A stretch of 64,000 bases of DNA from Defluviitaleaceae bacterium. Lineage in GTDB: Bacteria; Bacillota; Clostridia; Lachnospirales; WQUN01. The stretch's first letter is position 1; the number at the start of each line of letters is the position of its first letter. Made by a program: the position numbers and the translations under genes. The notes below the pieces were generated by a model. It did no database searches and was not told the origin of the DNA. It saw only the letters and a list, made by a program, of their open reading frames with translations. Positions 40,032 through 48,861 of this stretch are shown here, in pieces. Location: positions 25,922-89,921 of the forward strand of contig WQZS01000013.1 in NCBI GenBank assembly GCA_009780585.1. Direction: 5' to 3'.

Positions 40032-40994
40032 TCACACCCCTTGCAACGCCAAATACCCCAGCAAACAAGCCATCGCCGTAATCACGTAGAAAAAGGCGAC
40101 GACCTTCGTCTCGGGCCAGCCGGATAATTCAAAGGTATGGTGAATCGGCGCCATCTTAAAAAAGCGGCGGCGCGTCATCTTAAAATACCCCACTTGGATA
40201 ATGACGCTAAGCGATTCGATCACGTATATCACGGCTACGATGAGTAAAAACAACGGCATTTGCAACATTAAAGCAATCGCGGCGACGAGTCCGCCCAGCG
40301 CAAGCGACCCCGTATCGCCCATGAATATCCGCGCGGGGTGCGAGTTGAATATTAAAAAACCCATCAAAGCGCCTACCGCCGCGCCCGTGACGGGTAAAAT
40401 CGGCGAGTTAAAAATCCAAGCCGCGAACATGAAGAAGACGATAATAAGCGCCGTAACCCCCGCTGCCAAACCGTCCAAGCCATCCGTCAGATTAGCGCCG
40501 TTGGTGGCGCTCAGGAAGATCAAGCAAGCGAACGCCGGATAAAAGATGCCCAAATCCAACATAACCTCCGGGAAAAACGGGATGATGATTTCCGTGGAAT
40601 AACCCGGCATACGGCTCCAAAACCAAATGAATATAACGGATACGATGATCAGCGCCGAAAATTTTTGCCACGCGCGCAGGCCCAAATTGCGCTTGCGTAT
40701 CTTTTTTTGGAAATCATCTAAAAAGCCGATGAACCCGAACGCCGCGGTCACCGACACAATGGCCATGGCCTCGGGGTTGCCGCGTGTAAAAATCAGGGCC
40801 GACAGCAAAAAGCTGGCGTAAATAATCAACCCGCCCATGGTAGGCGTTCCCGCTTTTTTTGTTATATGGGAAGCGGGGCCGTCTTCGCGGATGTACTGGC
40901 CGAAGCGCAGCTTGATCAAATACGGGATCAATAGGGGACACAGCACGATATTCGCCGCGAACGCGACCAGTACCGCGTAAATGGCGGTGCTCAT
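40032..40994 (-). CDS. mraY: phospho-N-acetylmuramoyl-pentapeptide-transferase
   Basis: 320 residues, ten membrane helices. Makes lipid I on the inner membrane face. Signature segments: KKAGTPTMGG, GFIGFLDDFQKK with the catalytic aspartates, NGANLTDGLDGLAAG, FMGDTGSLALGG and APIHHTFEL. It overlaps murF by four bases. Confidence 0.96.
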   Translation of the reverse strand: MSTAIYAVLVAFAANIVLCPLLIPYLIKLRFGQYIREDGPASHITKKAGTPTMGGLIIYASFLLSALIFTRGNPEAMAIVSVTAAFGFIGFLDDFQKKIRKRNLGLRAWQKFSALIIVSVIFIWFWSRMPGYSTEIIIPFFPEVMLDLGIFYPAFACLIFLSATNGANLTDGLDGLAAGVTALIIVFFMFAAWIFNSPILPVTGAAVGALMGFLIFNSHPARIFMGDTGSLALGGLVAAIALMLQMPLFLLIVAVIYVIESLSVIIQVGYFKMTRRRFFKMAPIHHTFELSGWPETKVVAFFYVITAMACLLGYLALQGV

Positions 40995-42394
40995 ACCGAT
41001 CCCTCCTCTTTGGTCAGTTCATTGACGATTTTTTCAAACGCCATCCCGCGTGAAGCCTTAACCAAAATGACGTCGCCTGCTTCCGCGAGCTTTCTCGCGT
41101 GGGGAAGGAAATCCCCCACCGTTTCGTAATATAGGTTCTTTTGACGATGTTTTTTGGTTTTTTCAAAACCGCTGTCCGTTTCACGGGACATTGGCCCGAC
41201 GGTGATCAGTAAATCGATTCCCGCTTCGGCGGCGAATATACCCAATTGTTTATGCCGTTCTTCGGCGACATGGCCGAGTTCGTTCATGTCCCCCAATATA
41301 CAAACGCGTCGGGCGGCTGTGCTCTCACGTATTAATACTTTAATCCCTTCCTCCACGGAAGCGGGGTTGGCGTTGTAGGTGTCGTTGATAACCGTCATGC
41401 CGTTGGTGCGTATAACCGAAAGCCTGCCGCCGGGGACGTCCAATGTATCGAAGCCGTCCGCGATTTCCCGCGGGGTTAGCCCAATTTCGATACCCACGGC
41501 GGCGGCGAGCAGGGCGTTCATCACCATATGGTTACCGGGCAGGGGTACGGTGAGGCGGATGTCTTGGTTATCGATGCGGAATAAGCAACGCGTTTCGGTC
41601 AGACCAAAAGGTTCGGCATGGATGATATCGGACGCGTTGGGATACCGTGCCTTAAAGGATTTTACCTTGTTATTTGCAATGGCTCCGGTAAGGAGGGGAT
41701 CGTCGCCGTTGAATATAACCGTGCCGTTGGGGTGCAAGCCGTCCACGATTTCCAGCTTGGCGCGGAGGATGCCTTCGCGGTTGGCGAAGTTTTCGATGTG
41801 CGCGTCGCCGATGTGGGTGATGACGGCGATATCGGGCGCGCCGACCTTGCTGAGCGCGGTGATTTCGTTGGCGTGGTTCATGCCCATTTCCAACACAAGC
41901 GCTTCGTCATCGGGTTCCAATTGAAAGATCGACAGCGGCAAGCCGATATCGTTATTAAAGTTGCCGAGGGTTTTTTTCGTTTTGTACCGCCGTGAAAGGA
42001 TGCTTGCGATCATTTCCTTGGTCGTGGTCTTGCCCGCGCTTCCGGTAACGGCGACGACCTTTACATCGTGCAATCGGCGGTAATAAAAAGCCAAGTCCAT
42101 CAGGGCTTGGCGGGTGGATGCCACATGGATGAAGGGAAGGTTTGATGATAATGGTAAACCTTTTTTTTCGGTGAGGGAGGCGACGGCGCCGCTTGTTAAT
42201 GCTTGACCGATAAAATCATGGCCGTCAACGTTTTCCCCTAAAAGGGGGATAAAAAGCGCGCCCGATTTACCGTCCGGTGGGTTGAGCTTGCGCGTGTCCG
42301 TGCATACGGATGTGATCACCCAATCACTATCCGGTGAGCCATTAAGTAATTCCCCTTTACACGCCGCGATGATTTCAGAAACCGTTAATCGCAT
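40991..42394 (-). CDS. murF: UDP-N-acetylmuramoyl-tripeptide--D-alanyl-D-alanine ligase
   Basis: 467 residues from ATG 42394 (MRLTVSEIIAAC), behind GGGAGAGG. Adds D-Ala-D-Ala to the precursor. ATP-binding TGSAGKTTTKEMIAS (SAGKTT rather than the commoner TGKTT), ALVLEMGMNHANEI, NDTYNANPASVEEGI and LGDMNELG are intact. Codons at 42139-42168 lie inside the palindromic repeat, translated EKKGLPLSSN, in the variable segment of the N-terminal domain between VASLT and the FIHVAST strand. It overlaps murE by ten bases. Confidence 0.95.
   Translation of the reverse strand: MRLTVSEIIAACKGELLNGSPDSDWVITSVCTDTRKLNPPDGKSGALFIPLLGENVDGHDFIGQALTSGAVASLTEKKGLPLSSNLPFIHVASTRQALMDLAFYYRRLHDVKVVAVTGSAGKTTTKEMIASILSRRYKTKKTLGNFNNDIGLPLSIFQLEPDDEALVLEMGMNHANEITALSKVGAPDIAVITHIGDAHIENFANREGILRAKLEIVDGLHPNGTVIFNGDDPLLTGAIANNKVKSFKARYPNASDIIHAEPFGLTETRCLFRIDNQDIRLTVPLPGNHMVMNALLAAAVGIEIGLTPREIADGFDTLDVPGGRLSVIRTNGMTVINDTYNANPASVEEGIKVLIRESTAARRVCILGDMNELGHVAEERHKQLGIFAAEAGIDLLITVGPMSRETDSGFEKTKKHRQKNLYYETVGDFLPHARKLAEAGDVILVKASRGMAFEKIVNELTKEEGSV
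42139..42168. repeat. palindromic in-frame repeat, copy 2
   Basis: GGTTTGA, loop TGATAATG, GTAAACC (one change in the right arm), then eight Ts on the plus strand. It is inside murF (minus strand), read in the same frame as copy 1, giving EKKGLPLSSN against EKGLTLSSN. Confidence 0.8.
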
Positions 42395-43851
42395 AATGCC
42401 TCTCCCGCCGTTTCGTAATCGCAAAAATGGTGCTTGGCCGTACCGATTATCTGATAATCCTCATGACCCTTACCCGCGATGATGAGCGCGTCATCCTTTT
42501 TTAACAGCGCGACCCCGGCGAAAATGGCCTCGCGGCGGTTTTCATGGATTTCATACATAACAGGGGTCGTTTTAACGCCTTCTTCTATTTGGTTGATGAT
42601 ATCCGCCGGGTCTTCCGTACGGGGGTTGTCGGAGGTGAGAATCACGTAATCGGAAAGCGTACCCGCGATGCGCCCCATTTGCGGGCGTTTATCTTTATCG
42701 CGGTCACCCCCGCAGCCAAAAAGCGTAACGATACGCTTATTGCCTATTTCCCGAACAGCCTTGATCGTATTTTCCAATCCGTCGGGGGTGTGGGCGTAGT
42801 CCACGATAACCAGCACGCCCCGATCGTTGGGTACGGCTTGCAAACGCCCGGGTACGGGGGTGATCCCCGCCGCGCCTTCGCGTATTTTTTCCATGTCGAT
42901 CCCCAGCAAAAACGCTGTTCCGACGGCCGCAAGGCAATTGCAAACGTTGTAACGCCCCAGCATCGGCAGGGTAAAATACCGCATAACACCGCCGAAATCC
43001 AAGTCAAAGGTCATGCCGTGCGCCGCCGTTTGTATATGTAGGGCGCGCAAGTCGGCCTCGGCCGAAAAACCGTAAAACAAACACGGGTCGCCGTTAAACA
43101 GCTTGATCATGGTGGGCGTTGAGGGGTCGTCTTGATTCACCACGGCCGTACGGCTGATTTTAAACAATTGGGCCTTGGCGTCGTGGTAGTTCTCCATCGT
43201 GCCGTGGAAGTCCAAATGGTCCTGCGTCAAGTTGGTGAAAACCCCGACGTCGAAGGTCAACCCTTCCATTTTATGCAGCGCCAGCGCGTGGGAGGAAACT
43301 TCCATAATCACGTCTTGCACGCCCATGCGCAGCATTTCGGCGAAGATGCGGTGCAGTTCCAGCGGGTCGGGGGTGGTAGCGGTGGCAAAAGAAATGTCCA
43401 GCGTATTCCCCGCAACTTGTACCCCTGCCGTGCCAATCAATCCCGTCTTGCGCCCGTTTGCACGCAAAATATTTTCGATAAAATGCGTGGTCGTTGTTTT
43501 ACCGTTGGTACCCGTCACGCCGACGAGCCGCATTTTTTCCGCGGGATGGCTGTACAAGTTCGCCGCGATTTGCCCCATGGCTTTGCGGGTATTTTCCACG
43601 AAAATAACGGGCTTACCTTCGGGAAACGCCGCCGTTTTATCCTCCACAAGAAACGCCGCCGCGCCCGCTTCACTCGCTTCCATAATATACCTATGCCCGT
43701 CTACATTCAAGCCTCGCCGACTGACAAGAAACGCGCCGTTCGTCACATTCCTAAAGTCCATGACCACATCCGACACGGTGCAATCCACTCTGCTTTGCAA
43801 TACCTCGTGGGGGATGCCCCGAAGCAAGTCGGATAATTTATGTTGGCTCAT
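42385..43851 (-). CDS. murE: UDP-N-acetylmuramoyl-tripeptide synthetase, meso-diaminopimelate type
   Basis: 488 residues from ATG 43851 (MSQHKLSDLL), preceded by AAAGGAG; the open frame starts seven codons earlier at a GTG, but that region is the ribosome site. Adds the third amino acid of the stem peptide. TGTNGKTTTTHFIEN binds ATP, NLTQDHLDFHGTMENY is conserved, and DNPRTEDP carries the DNPR motif that selects meso-diaminopimelate rather than lysine. Starts 17 bases after the penicillin-binding-protein gene. Confidence 0.95.
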   Translation of the reverse strand: MSQHKLSDLLRGIPHEVLQSRVDCTVSDVVMDFRNVTNGAFLVSRRGLNVDGHRYIMEASEAGAAAFLVEDKTAAFPEGKPVIFVENTRKAMGQIAANLYSHPAEKMRLVGVTGTNGKTTTTHFIENILRANGRKTGLIGTAGVQVAGNTLDISFATATTPDPLELHRIFAEMLRMGVQDVIMEVSSHALALHKMEGLTFDVGVFTNLTQDHLDFHGTMENYHDAKAQLFKISRTAVVNQDDPSTPTMIKLFNGDPCLFYGFSAEADLRALHIQTAAHGMTFDLDFGGVMRYFTLPMLGRYNVCNCLAAVGTAFLLGIDMEKIREGAAGITPVPGRLQAVPNDRGVLVIVDYAHTPDGLENTIKAVREIGNKRIVTLFGCGGDRDKDKRPQMGRIAGTLSDYVILTSDNPRTEDPADIINQIEEGVKTTPVMYEIHENRREAIFAGVALLKKDDALIIAGKGHEDYQIIGTAKHHFCDYETAGEALCD

Positions 43852-43868
43852 TGGTTTACTCCTTTTTT

Positions 43869-45821
43869 TCACTGCGCCCGAAGCAAAATCCGTTCCCCCT
43901 GGTTCACCAGCTCCCCGGGGATGGGGAACTGGTCAATTATAGTATGTCCATCCCCCACTATGTCAAACCCGAGGTGCAGTTCGCGTAATAAACGCTGCGC
44001 TTCCGCGCGTTCCAACCCCCACAGAGGGGGGACGGTAACGGGCGCGGTACCGGGCACGGCGAGTTCGATTTCATTATATACGGGGCGGATGCCGAGGTAG
44101 GGGAGAACGTTTTCAAGCAAAACCTGCATGACGGGGCCGGTTACCTGCCCGCCGTAATACGCGCCGCTCGGTTCGTCAATCAATACGAGCGCGACGAGCT
44201 GGGGATGCTCCGCGGGCGCGAACGCCATAATGGAGGAAATATATTTACCGCTGCCGCGGGGCAACTTTTGGCTGGTGGCGGTCTTACCGCCGATGCGATA
44301 GCCGGGTATGTACGTGCGCCGCCCTGTGCCCTCAAAAACAACGGATTCCAATATAAAACGCATCGTCTCGCTCACTTCGGCGGAAAGGATTTGCTCGCCG
44401 CGTTCGGGCGCGAACTCCTCCACGATACGCCCTTCGGAATCGATCAGGCGCATCCCCACATGGGGCGTTACGCGGTAGCCGCCATTAATTACAGTCGCGG
44501 CTGCGCTTAACAATTGCAACGGCGTGATCGTGATGCTTTGCCCGAACGCCATCGTCACCAACTCCACGGGACCGACCTTATCCAAGGGATACATGATACC
44601 CACCGCTTCGCCGGGCAGGTCGATCCCCGTTTTTTCGTGGAAGCCGAAGCGCAGGAGGTAATCGTAAAACAATTCCGCGCCCAAGCGTTCCCCCACGGCC
44701 ATAAAGACGGGGTTGCACGAATTCTGCACGCCTTGCAAAAACGTCTGCGCGCCGTGCGAACGCGGCGAACGCCAGCACCGTATCGTATGCCCGCCGACCG
44801 TGACCGAGCCGCTGCAGGTAAACATACTCGACGTTGTGACGATCCCTTCGGCAAGCCCCGCCGCCGAGGTCACGATTTTAAACGTGGAGCCCGGTTCGTA
44901 GGTGTCGTTGATGGCGAAGTTGCGCCACATGCGGTTCAATTCGTTCATTTGCTGCTCTTGGGTAAACGTGTCCCACACAGCCGCGAGTTCGGGGCTTTGG
45001 ATGGTGAAGGGGTCGTTCAAGTCGAAGTCGGGCTTGTTGGCGAGGGCGTAGATTTCGCCGTTTTGCGGGTTCATTAATATAATTACGCCGCGCAGGGCAT
45101 TCTTTTCGCGTACGAGCAGTTCAATCGTTTGTTCGGCGTAGGCTTGGAGCATGGCATCGATGGTCAGGACAAGGGAATGGCCGTCCGTCGGCGGCACGCG
45201 GTATACGCGTCCGGCTTCCAATACGCGGCCCGCGACGTCCGTTTCGGTCAAGATGCGCCCCGGTTGACCGCGCAGGTGTTGGTCGTAACGCGCCTCGAGG
45301 CCGATGATACCCTGATTGTCACGCCCGACAAACCCGATAACCTGCGACGCCAAAAAGCCGAAGGGATACACCCGCCGGATATCTTCGTCCACCACCACGC
45401 CGGGGAGGTTCATCCCGCGCAGGCGGTCGGCGGTTGCCTTGTCCACCTGCGTAGCCACGCGCACCAGAGCAACGCGCTGTGATATTTTTTTCAGCACTTC
45501 CGCTTCGTCAAGTTCCAATTCCCGCGCCAGGATGTGCGCCGTGGCGGGCAGATCGCGCATTTGCGCGTAGATGACGCTGACCGAGGCGACCGTTTCCGTC
45601 ACGGCCAAGCCGACCATGTTGCGGTCATAGATGCTCCCGCGGTTGGGCGCGATCAAGCGGTCGCGGGTTTGCTGCTCGAAGGCGAGGGCTTGCAACTCCT
45701 CCCCTTTAAAGGCTTGTATGTAAAATATCCGCCCCACCAGCACGATAAGCGCGATCTGCATGAACACCATGATATAGAACGCTTTTTTGCGGATATTAAG
45801 CGGTGCGTGGATCGGTTTCAT
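43869..45821 (-). CDS. class B penicillin-binding protein (SpoVD/FtsI-like) with C-terminal PASTA-like domain
   Basis: 650 residues. Membrane anchor near the N-terminus (FYIMVFMQIALIVLVGRIFY), dimerisation domain (NRGSIYDRNMVGLA), transpeptidase domain with the serine motif PGSTFKI, the SxN motif SCN, and KTAT in place of the usual KTG. The last 70 residues (VPPLWGLERAEAQRLLREL, GDGHTIIDQFPIPGE) resemble a single PASTA domain. The PASTA end favours SpoVD over FtsI, but with no second copy in view the protein may serve both roles. First gene of the cluster; no ftsL, mraW or mraZ precedes it, and the upstream neighbour is divergent. Confidence 0.9.
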   Translation of the reverse strand: MKPIHAPLNIRKKAFYIMVFMQIALIVLVGRIFYIQAFKGEELQALAFEQQTRDRLIAPNRGSIYDRNMVGLAVTETVASVSVIYAQMRDLPATAHILARELELDEAEVLKKISQRVALVRVATQVDKATADRLRGMNLPGVVVDEDIRRVYPFGFLASQVIGFVGRDNQGIIGLEARYDQHLRGQPGRILTETDVAGRVLEAGRVYRVPPTDGHSLVLTIDAMLQAYAEQTIELLVREKNALRGVIILMNPQNGEIYALANKPDFDLNDPFTIQSPELAAVWDTFTQEQQMNELNRMWRNFAINDTYEPGSTFKIVTSAAGLAEGIVTTSSMFTCSGSVTVGGHTIRCWRSPRSHGAQTFLQGVQNSCNPVFMAVGERLGAELFYDYLLRFGFHEKTGIDLPGEAVGIMYPLDKVGPVELVTMAFGQSITITPLQLLSAAATVINGGYRVTPHVGMRLIDSEGRIVEEFAPERGEQILSAEVSETMRFILESVVFEGTGRRTYIPGYRIGGKTATSQKLPRGSGKYISSIMAFAPAEHPQLVALVLIDEPSGAYYGGQVTGPVMQVLLENVLPYLGIRPVYNEIELAVPGTAPVTVPPLWGLERAEAQRLLRELHLGFDIVGDGHTIIDQFPIPGELVNQGERILLRAQ

Positions 45822-45919
45822 GGGCAGTCCTTCCCGACGGTTGGTTATTCATTATCGTATTCGCGCAAACAGTTGAAAATGCCACGTTTGTGAGGTATCC
45901 TAACGGCGGGTGATACATA

Positions 45920-47131
45920 ATGAATACAGAATTATTAAAAACGCTCGGAAAAAACGCGAGCACCAAACGCTTCCGCGAAGGCCATGTAATCCTGCGCGAA
46001 AACGAAACGACCGCCGACGAAATGTTCATCATACTCGCGGGGCGGGTGGGGGTGTATAAGAACTTCGCCCAACCCGACGAAATCAAACTTACCGAATTAA
46101 ACGCGGGCGAGTTCTTCGGCGAAATGTCGCTTTTCCTGCACAAGGAGCGCACGGCGACGGTCGTTTGCTTGTCGGACTTCGTTATCCTGCTGGCGATCAG
46201 CCGCATCAACGCGTACGAAATCTTCGAAAGCCACCCCGAGCTTACCTATTCGATCATCCGCTCGCTGTGCCAGCGGCTGGACGAATCGAACCAGCACCGC
46301 GCCGGCAACATGAACCTCGTCAAACTCTTCACCGATTATAACGACGGGGAAACCCCGCCCGTAAGCACGCCCGCCGCCGAGTTCTTCCTCATCGACCCCA
46401 ACGTCAACCTCTTCCCCGCGGGTCATAAGACGTATGACTTCGCCATCCCCGCCGCGCCGAGCGTGGCGGTATCCAAAAAGAAGCACAAATGCCCGCTGTG
46501 TATGCATTCCTTCGCGGCGTACGCGATGCGCGGGACGCATGTAAACAGCGTTGTCGGGCAGGGGAAGGATTTTCGGGTTACGCACGAGGGCATCGACGCC
46601 ATCCATTACGACGTCGTGACTTGCCCCAACTGTTATTTCAGCACGCTGGAAGGCTTCTTTAAGGAGCCGATCGCTTCGCGCTTCTATGTAAACGCGGACA
46701 AAATCAAGGAATATAAAAGCAAGGTCAACATGTGCTTCAACATGGAGAGGGAGATTAACAATATCTTCGCGGGGTACTATTTGGCGCTCAAATGCGCGCC
46801 GTTGTTCTACGCGAAGAGCGAATCCCTCTGCGCCAATTTGTGGCTGCGCCTGATGTGGCTGTACCGCGACTGCGGCGACAAAACCCTCGAACGGCTGGCG
46901 AACGAGAAGGCGTACGCCCTTTACCTCACCGTTTTCGAGAATACGAATATGAAGCCCGCCGCCGCCCAGCAGACCTGCGTAATGATTGGCGAACTTGCCC
47001 TGCGGGTCAACGACGTCCCCACCGCAAAGGCGTATTTTACGCGGGCGAAGACGTTCCGCCAAGGTAACCAAGCGTTAATCGGGATGGCCGAAGAAGGATT
47101 GCGAACGATACGGAATACGTCCCGTTATTAA
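45920..47131 (+). CDS. cyclic-nucleotide-binding domain fused to DUF2225
   Basis: 403 residues. Residues 1-125 are a cNMP-binding beta roll (RFREGHVILRENETTADEMF, AGEFFGEMSLFLHKERTATV with FGEMSL and RTATV as the phosphate cassette), so cAMP-like ligand binding is plausible. No helix-turn-helix follows. Instead residues about 185-400 form a DUF2225-type domain with two cysteine pairs (KCPLCMHSF and TCPNCYFS) likely holding zinc, and a helical repeat C-terminus. This points to a signalling rather than DNA-binding role. GGGTGAT precedes the ATG. It ends 12 bases before the response-regulator start. Confidence 0.8.
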   Translation: MNTELLKTLGKNASTKRFREGHVILRENETTADEMFIILAGRVGVYKNFAQPDEIKLTELNAGEFFGEMSLFLHKERTATVVCLSDFVILLAISRINAYEIFESHPELTYSIIRSLCQRLDESNQHRAGNMNLVKLFTDYNDGETPPVSTPAAEFFLIDPNVNLFPAGHKTYDFAIPAAPSVAVSKKKHKCPLCMHSFAAYAMRGTHVNSVVGQGKDFRVTHEGIDAIHYDVVTCPNCYFSTLEGFFKEPIASRFYVNADKIKEYKSKVNMCFNMEREINNIFAGYYLALKCAPLFYAKSESLCANLWLRLMWLYRDCGDKTLERLANEKAYALYLTVFENTNMKPAAAQQTCVMIGELALRVNDVPTAKAYFTRAKTFRQGNQALIGMAEEGLRTIRNTSRY

Positions 47132-47143
47132 ACCGTGGGGGTT

Positions 47144-47830
47144 ATGCATAAGATACTGGTCGTCGAGGACGATGCTTATATAAGCGAAATGTTGTGCGAG
47201 CTGCTCGCGCAAAACAGTTACGAAACCGTCGCCGCTTTTTCGGGTACGGAGGCTTTGCTTCTGTTGCCCGGGGGCGGTTTTTCATTGATGCTTTTGGATT
47301 TGATGCTGCCGGGCAAATCGGGCGAGCAAGCGTTGGAGGAAATCCGCGGCGTTTATAACCTGCCCGTCATCGTCCTCACCGCGAAAGCGGACAAAGAAAC
47401 GACCGTCAAGCTCTTACGCCTGGGTGCGGACGATTATTTGGCGAAACCCTTCGACAACGATGAGTTGTTGGCGCGTATAGCGGTACAACTAAGACGGGTA
47501 TCGGCGGGCATTTCCTCGCCTTCCGACGACGGGAAACTATGTTATAAAAATATCACGCTGGACGCGGACGCCTTCGACGCTTTCATCGGCGGCAAGCGCG
47601 CCAACCTCTCCAAGCGCGAATACGAAATTCTGCGCTTGCTCATATCCCGCCCGCAAAAGGTTTTTTCCAAAAATAACCTGTACGAAAGCGTGTGGGGCGG
47701 GGAATTTTTGGGCGACGACAACACGATTAACGTACATATCAGCCACCTGCGGGCGAAGCTGGCGGCGCTTGACCCAAGCGGGGAATATATCCAAACCGTG
47801 TGGGGCATCGGGTATAAAATGAAGGAATGA
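47144..47830 (+). CDS. OmpR/PhoB-family response regulator
   Basis: 228 residues from ATG 47144 (MHKILVVEDDAYI), behind GGGGG. Receiver domain with acidic pair EDD, phospho-acceptor aspartate in LLDLMLPGKSG, threonine in VLTAKAD and lysine in LAKPFDNDEL. C-terminal winged helix (NLSKREYEILRLLISRPQKV, then DDNTINVHISHLRAKL). Three TTAAGG half-sites spaced by whole multiples of 11 bases lie just downstream, before the ABC transporter genes, and are a good candidate target. The cognate kinase is at 49646. Confidence 0.92.
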   Translation: MHKILVVEDDAYISEMLCELLAQNSYETVAAFSGTEALLLLPGGGFSLMLLDLMLPGKSGEQALEEIRGVYNLPVIVLTAKADKETTVKLLRLGADDYLAKPFDNDELLARIAVQLRRVSAGISSPSDDGKLCYKNITLDADAFDAFIGGKRANLSKREYEILRLLISRPQKVFSKNNLYESVWGGEFLGDDNTINVHISHLRAKLAALDPSGEYIQTVWGIGYKMKE

Positions 47831-47833
47831 AGA

Positions 47834-47873
47834 TTTAAGGTTTATTTAAGGTTTGATTCACAATTAATTAAGG
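47834..47873 (+). promoter_or_regulatory. phased TTAAGG repeats, likely response-regulator sites
   Basis: TTAAGG occurs at 47835, 47846 and 47868, spacings 11 and 22, that is on one face of the helix. The first two are embedded in the direct repeat TTTAAGGTTT. PhoB/OmpR-type regulators bind 11-bp direct repeats in this way. Confidence 0.6.
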
Positions 47874-47882
47874 CTCCCGCGT

Positions 47883-47888
47883 TATACT
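47883..47888 (+). promoter_or_regulatory. -10 element of the ABC transporter operon
   Basis: TATACT without a good -35 at 17 bases (ACAATT). A poor -35 next to phased regulator sites fits an activated promoter. Confidence 0.4.
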
Positions 47889-47902
47889 CGCTTCATCAGA
47901 CG

Positions 47903-47929
47903 AACTTGTCCCCTACCAGGGTACAAGTT
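47903..47929 (+). repeat. hairpin with CCT-ACC-AGG apex, copy 2
   Basis: AACTTGT and ACAAGTT form the stem; after one mismatch CCCT and AGGG pair around ACC. It would sit at the very 5' end of the ABC transporter mRNA, just before the ribosome site GGGAGG, and could stabilise the message or be a protein-binding site. Confidence 0.55.
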
Positions 47930-47949
47930 ACAGGGAGGATAATTTTACG

Positions 47950-48861
47950 ATGCACGTACTTGAAGCAACAAACCTCACCAAGCGTTACGGCGGCAAGCCC
48001 GCTGTTAACGGCGTATCCCTCACCGTGGAGAAGGGTGACATCTTCGGCTTAATCGGGCAGAACGGCGCGGGCAAGACCACGTTCATGCGGATGGCGACGG
48101 GGCTGGCGCGCCGGGACGAAGGGGAAATCGAGCTGTTCGGCGAACGCGAGCCGAAGAAGGTCAGCACCGCGCGCGCCCGTATGGGTGCGGTCATCGAAAC
48201 GCCCGCGCTCTACGCCAACCTTTCCGCCGTGCAAAACCTGGAATACTGTCGTATCCAGCGCGGCATTACCGACAAGACCCGGATTTCCAAATGCCTGGAA
48301 ACCGTCAACCTTACCGACACGGGCAGGAAAAAGGTCAAAAATTTTTCCCTCGGCATGAAGCAACGCCTCGGATTGGCCCTCGCCATTTTGAGCCATCCCG
48401 ACTTTTTAATCCTCGACGAGCCCGTCAACGGACTGGACCCTACGGGCATCATCGAAATGCGGGATTTAATCAAACGCCTCAACAGCGAAGGCATCACCCT
48501 CTTAATTTCCAGCCACATCCTAACCGAGTTGGCGCAGGTGGCGAACAAATACGCCATCATCCACCACGGGCGGTTAATCAAATCCCTCACCCACGCGCAA
48601 TTGCAAGAAGAATGTAAAAGCGCTTTGGCCGTAACCGTGGACGACGCCGCGAAAGCTTCCGTCACCCTCGAAACGGAATTGGGCATCCTTGATTACAAGC
48701 AGATTTCAAGCAACGAAATCCGCATCTACGGCAGCGTGAGCGACCCGTCGGAAGTCACCTTCCGCCTGAGCCAAGCGGGTGTGCGCGTGGCGGAGCTGCG
48801 CGAAGTGGGCGACACACTCGAGGAATACTATATTAAATTGATAGGCGGTGCATCGAAATGA
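47950..48861 (+). CDS. ABC transporter ATP-binding protein
   Basis: 303 residues. Walker A GQNGAGKTTF, Q-loop region, signature LGMKQR in NFSLGMKQRLGLALA, Walker B FLILDEPVNGLDP and the switch histidine in ISSHILTEL are intact. The C-terminal 80 residues (VTVDDAAKASVTLETELGIL) form the regulatory domain seen in bacitracin- and lantibiotic-type exporters. It overlaps the permease gene by four bases. With the flanking two-component system it probably senses and exports or removes an antimicrobial peptide. Confidence 0.93.
   Translation: MHVLEATNLTKRYGGKPAVNGVSLTVEKGDIFGLIGQNGAGKTTFMRMATGLARRDEGEIELFGEREPKKVSTARARMGAVIETPALYANLSAVQNLEYCRIQRGITDKTRISKCLETVNLTDTGRKKVKNFSLGMKQRLGLALAILSHPDFLILDEPVNGLDPTGIIEMRDLIKRLNSEGITLLISSHILTELAQVANKYAIIHHGRLIKSLTHAQLQEECKSALAVTVDDAAKASVTLETELGILDYKQISSNEIRIYGSVSDPSEVTFRLSQAGVRVAELREVGDTLEEYYIKLIGGASK

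Noticed and set aside
45822..45919. Possible mraZ/mraW remnant upstream of the penicillin-binding gene
   Set aside because: The 98 bases hold only the divergent starts of two genes; nothing resembling ftsL, mraW or mraZ is seen.
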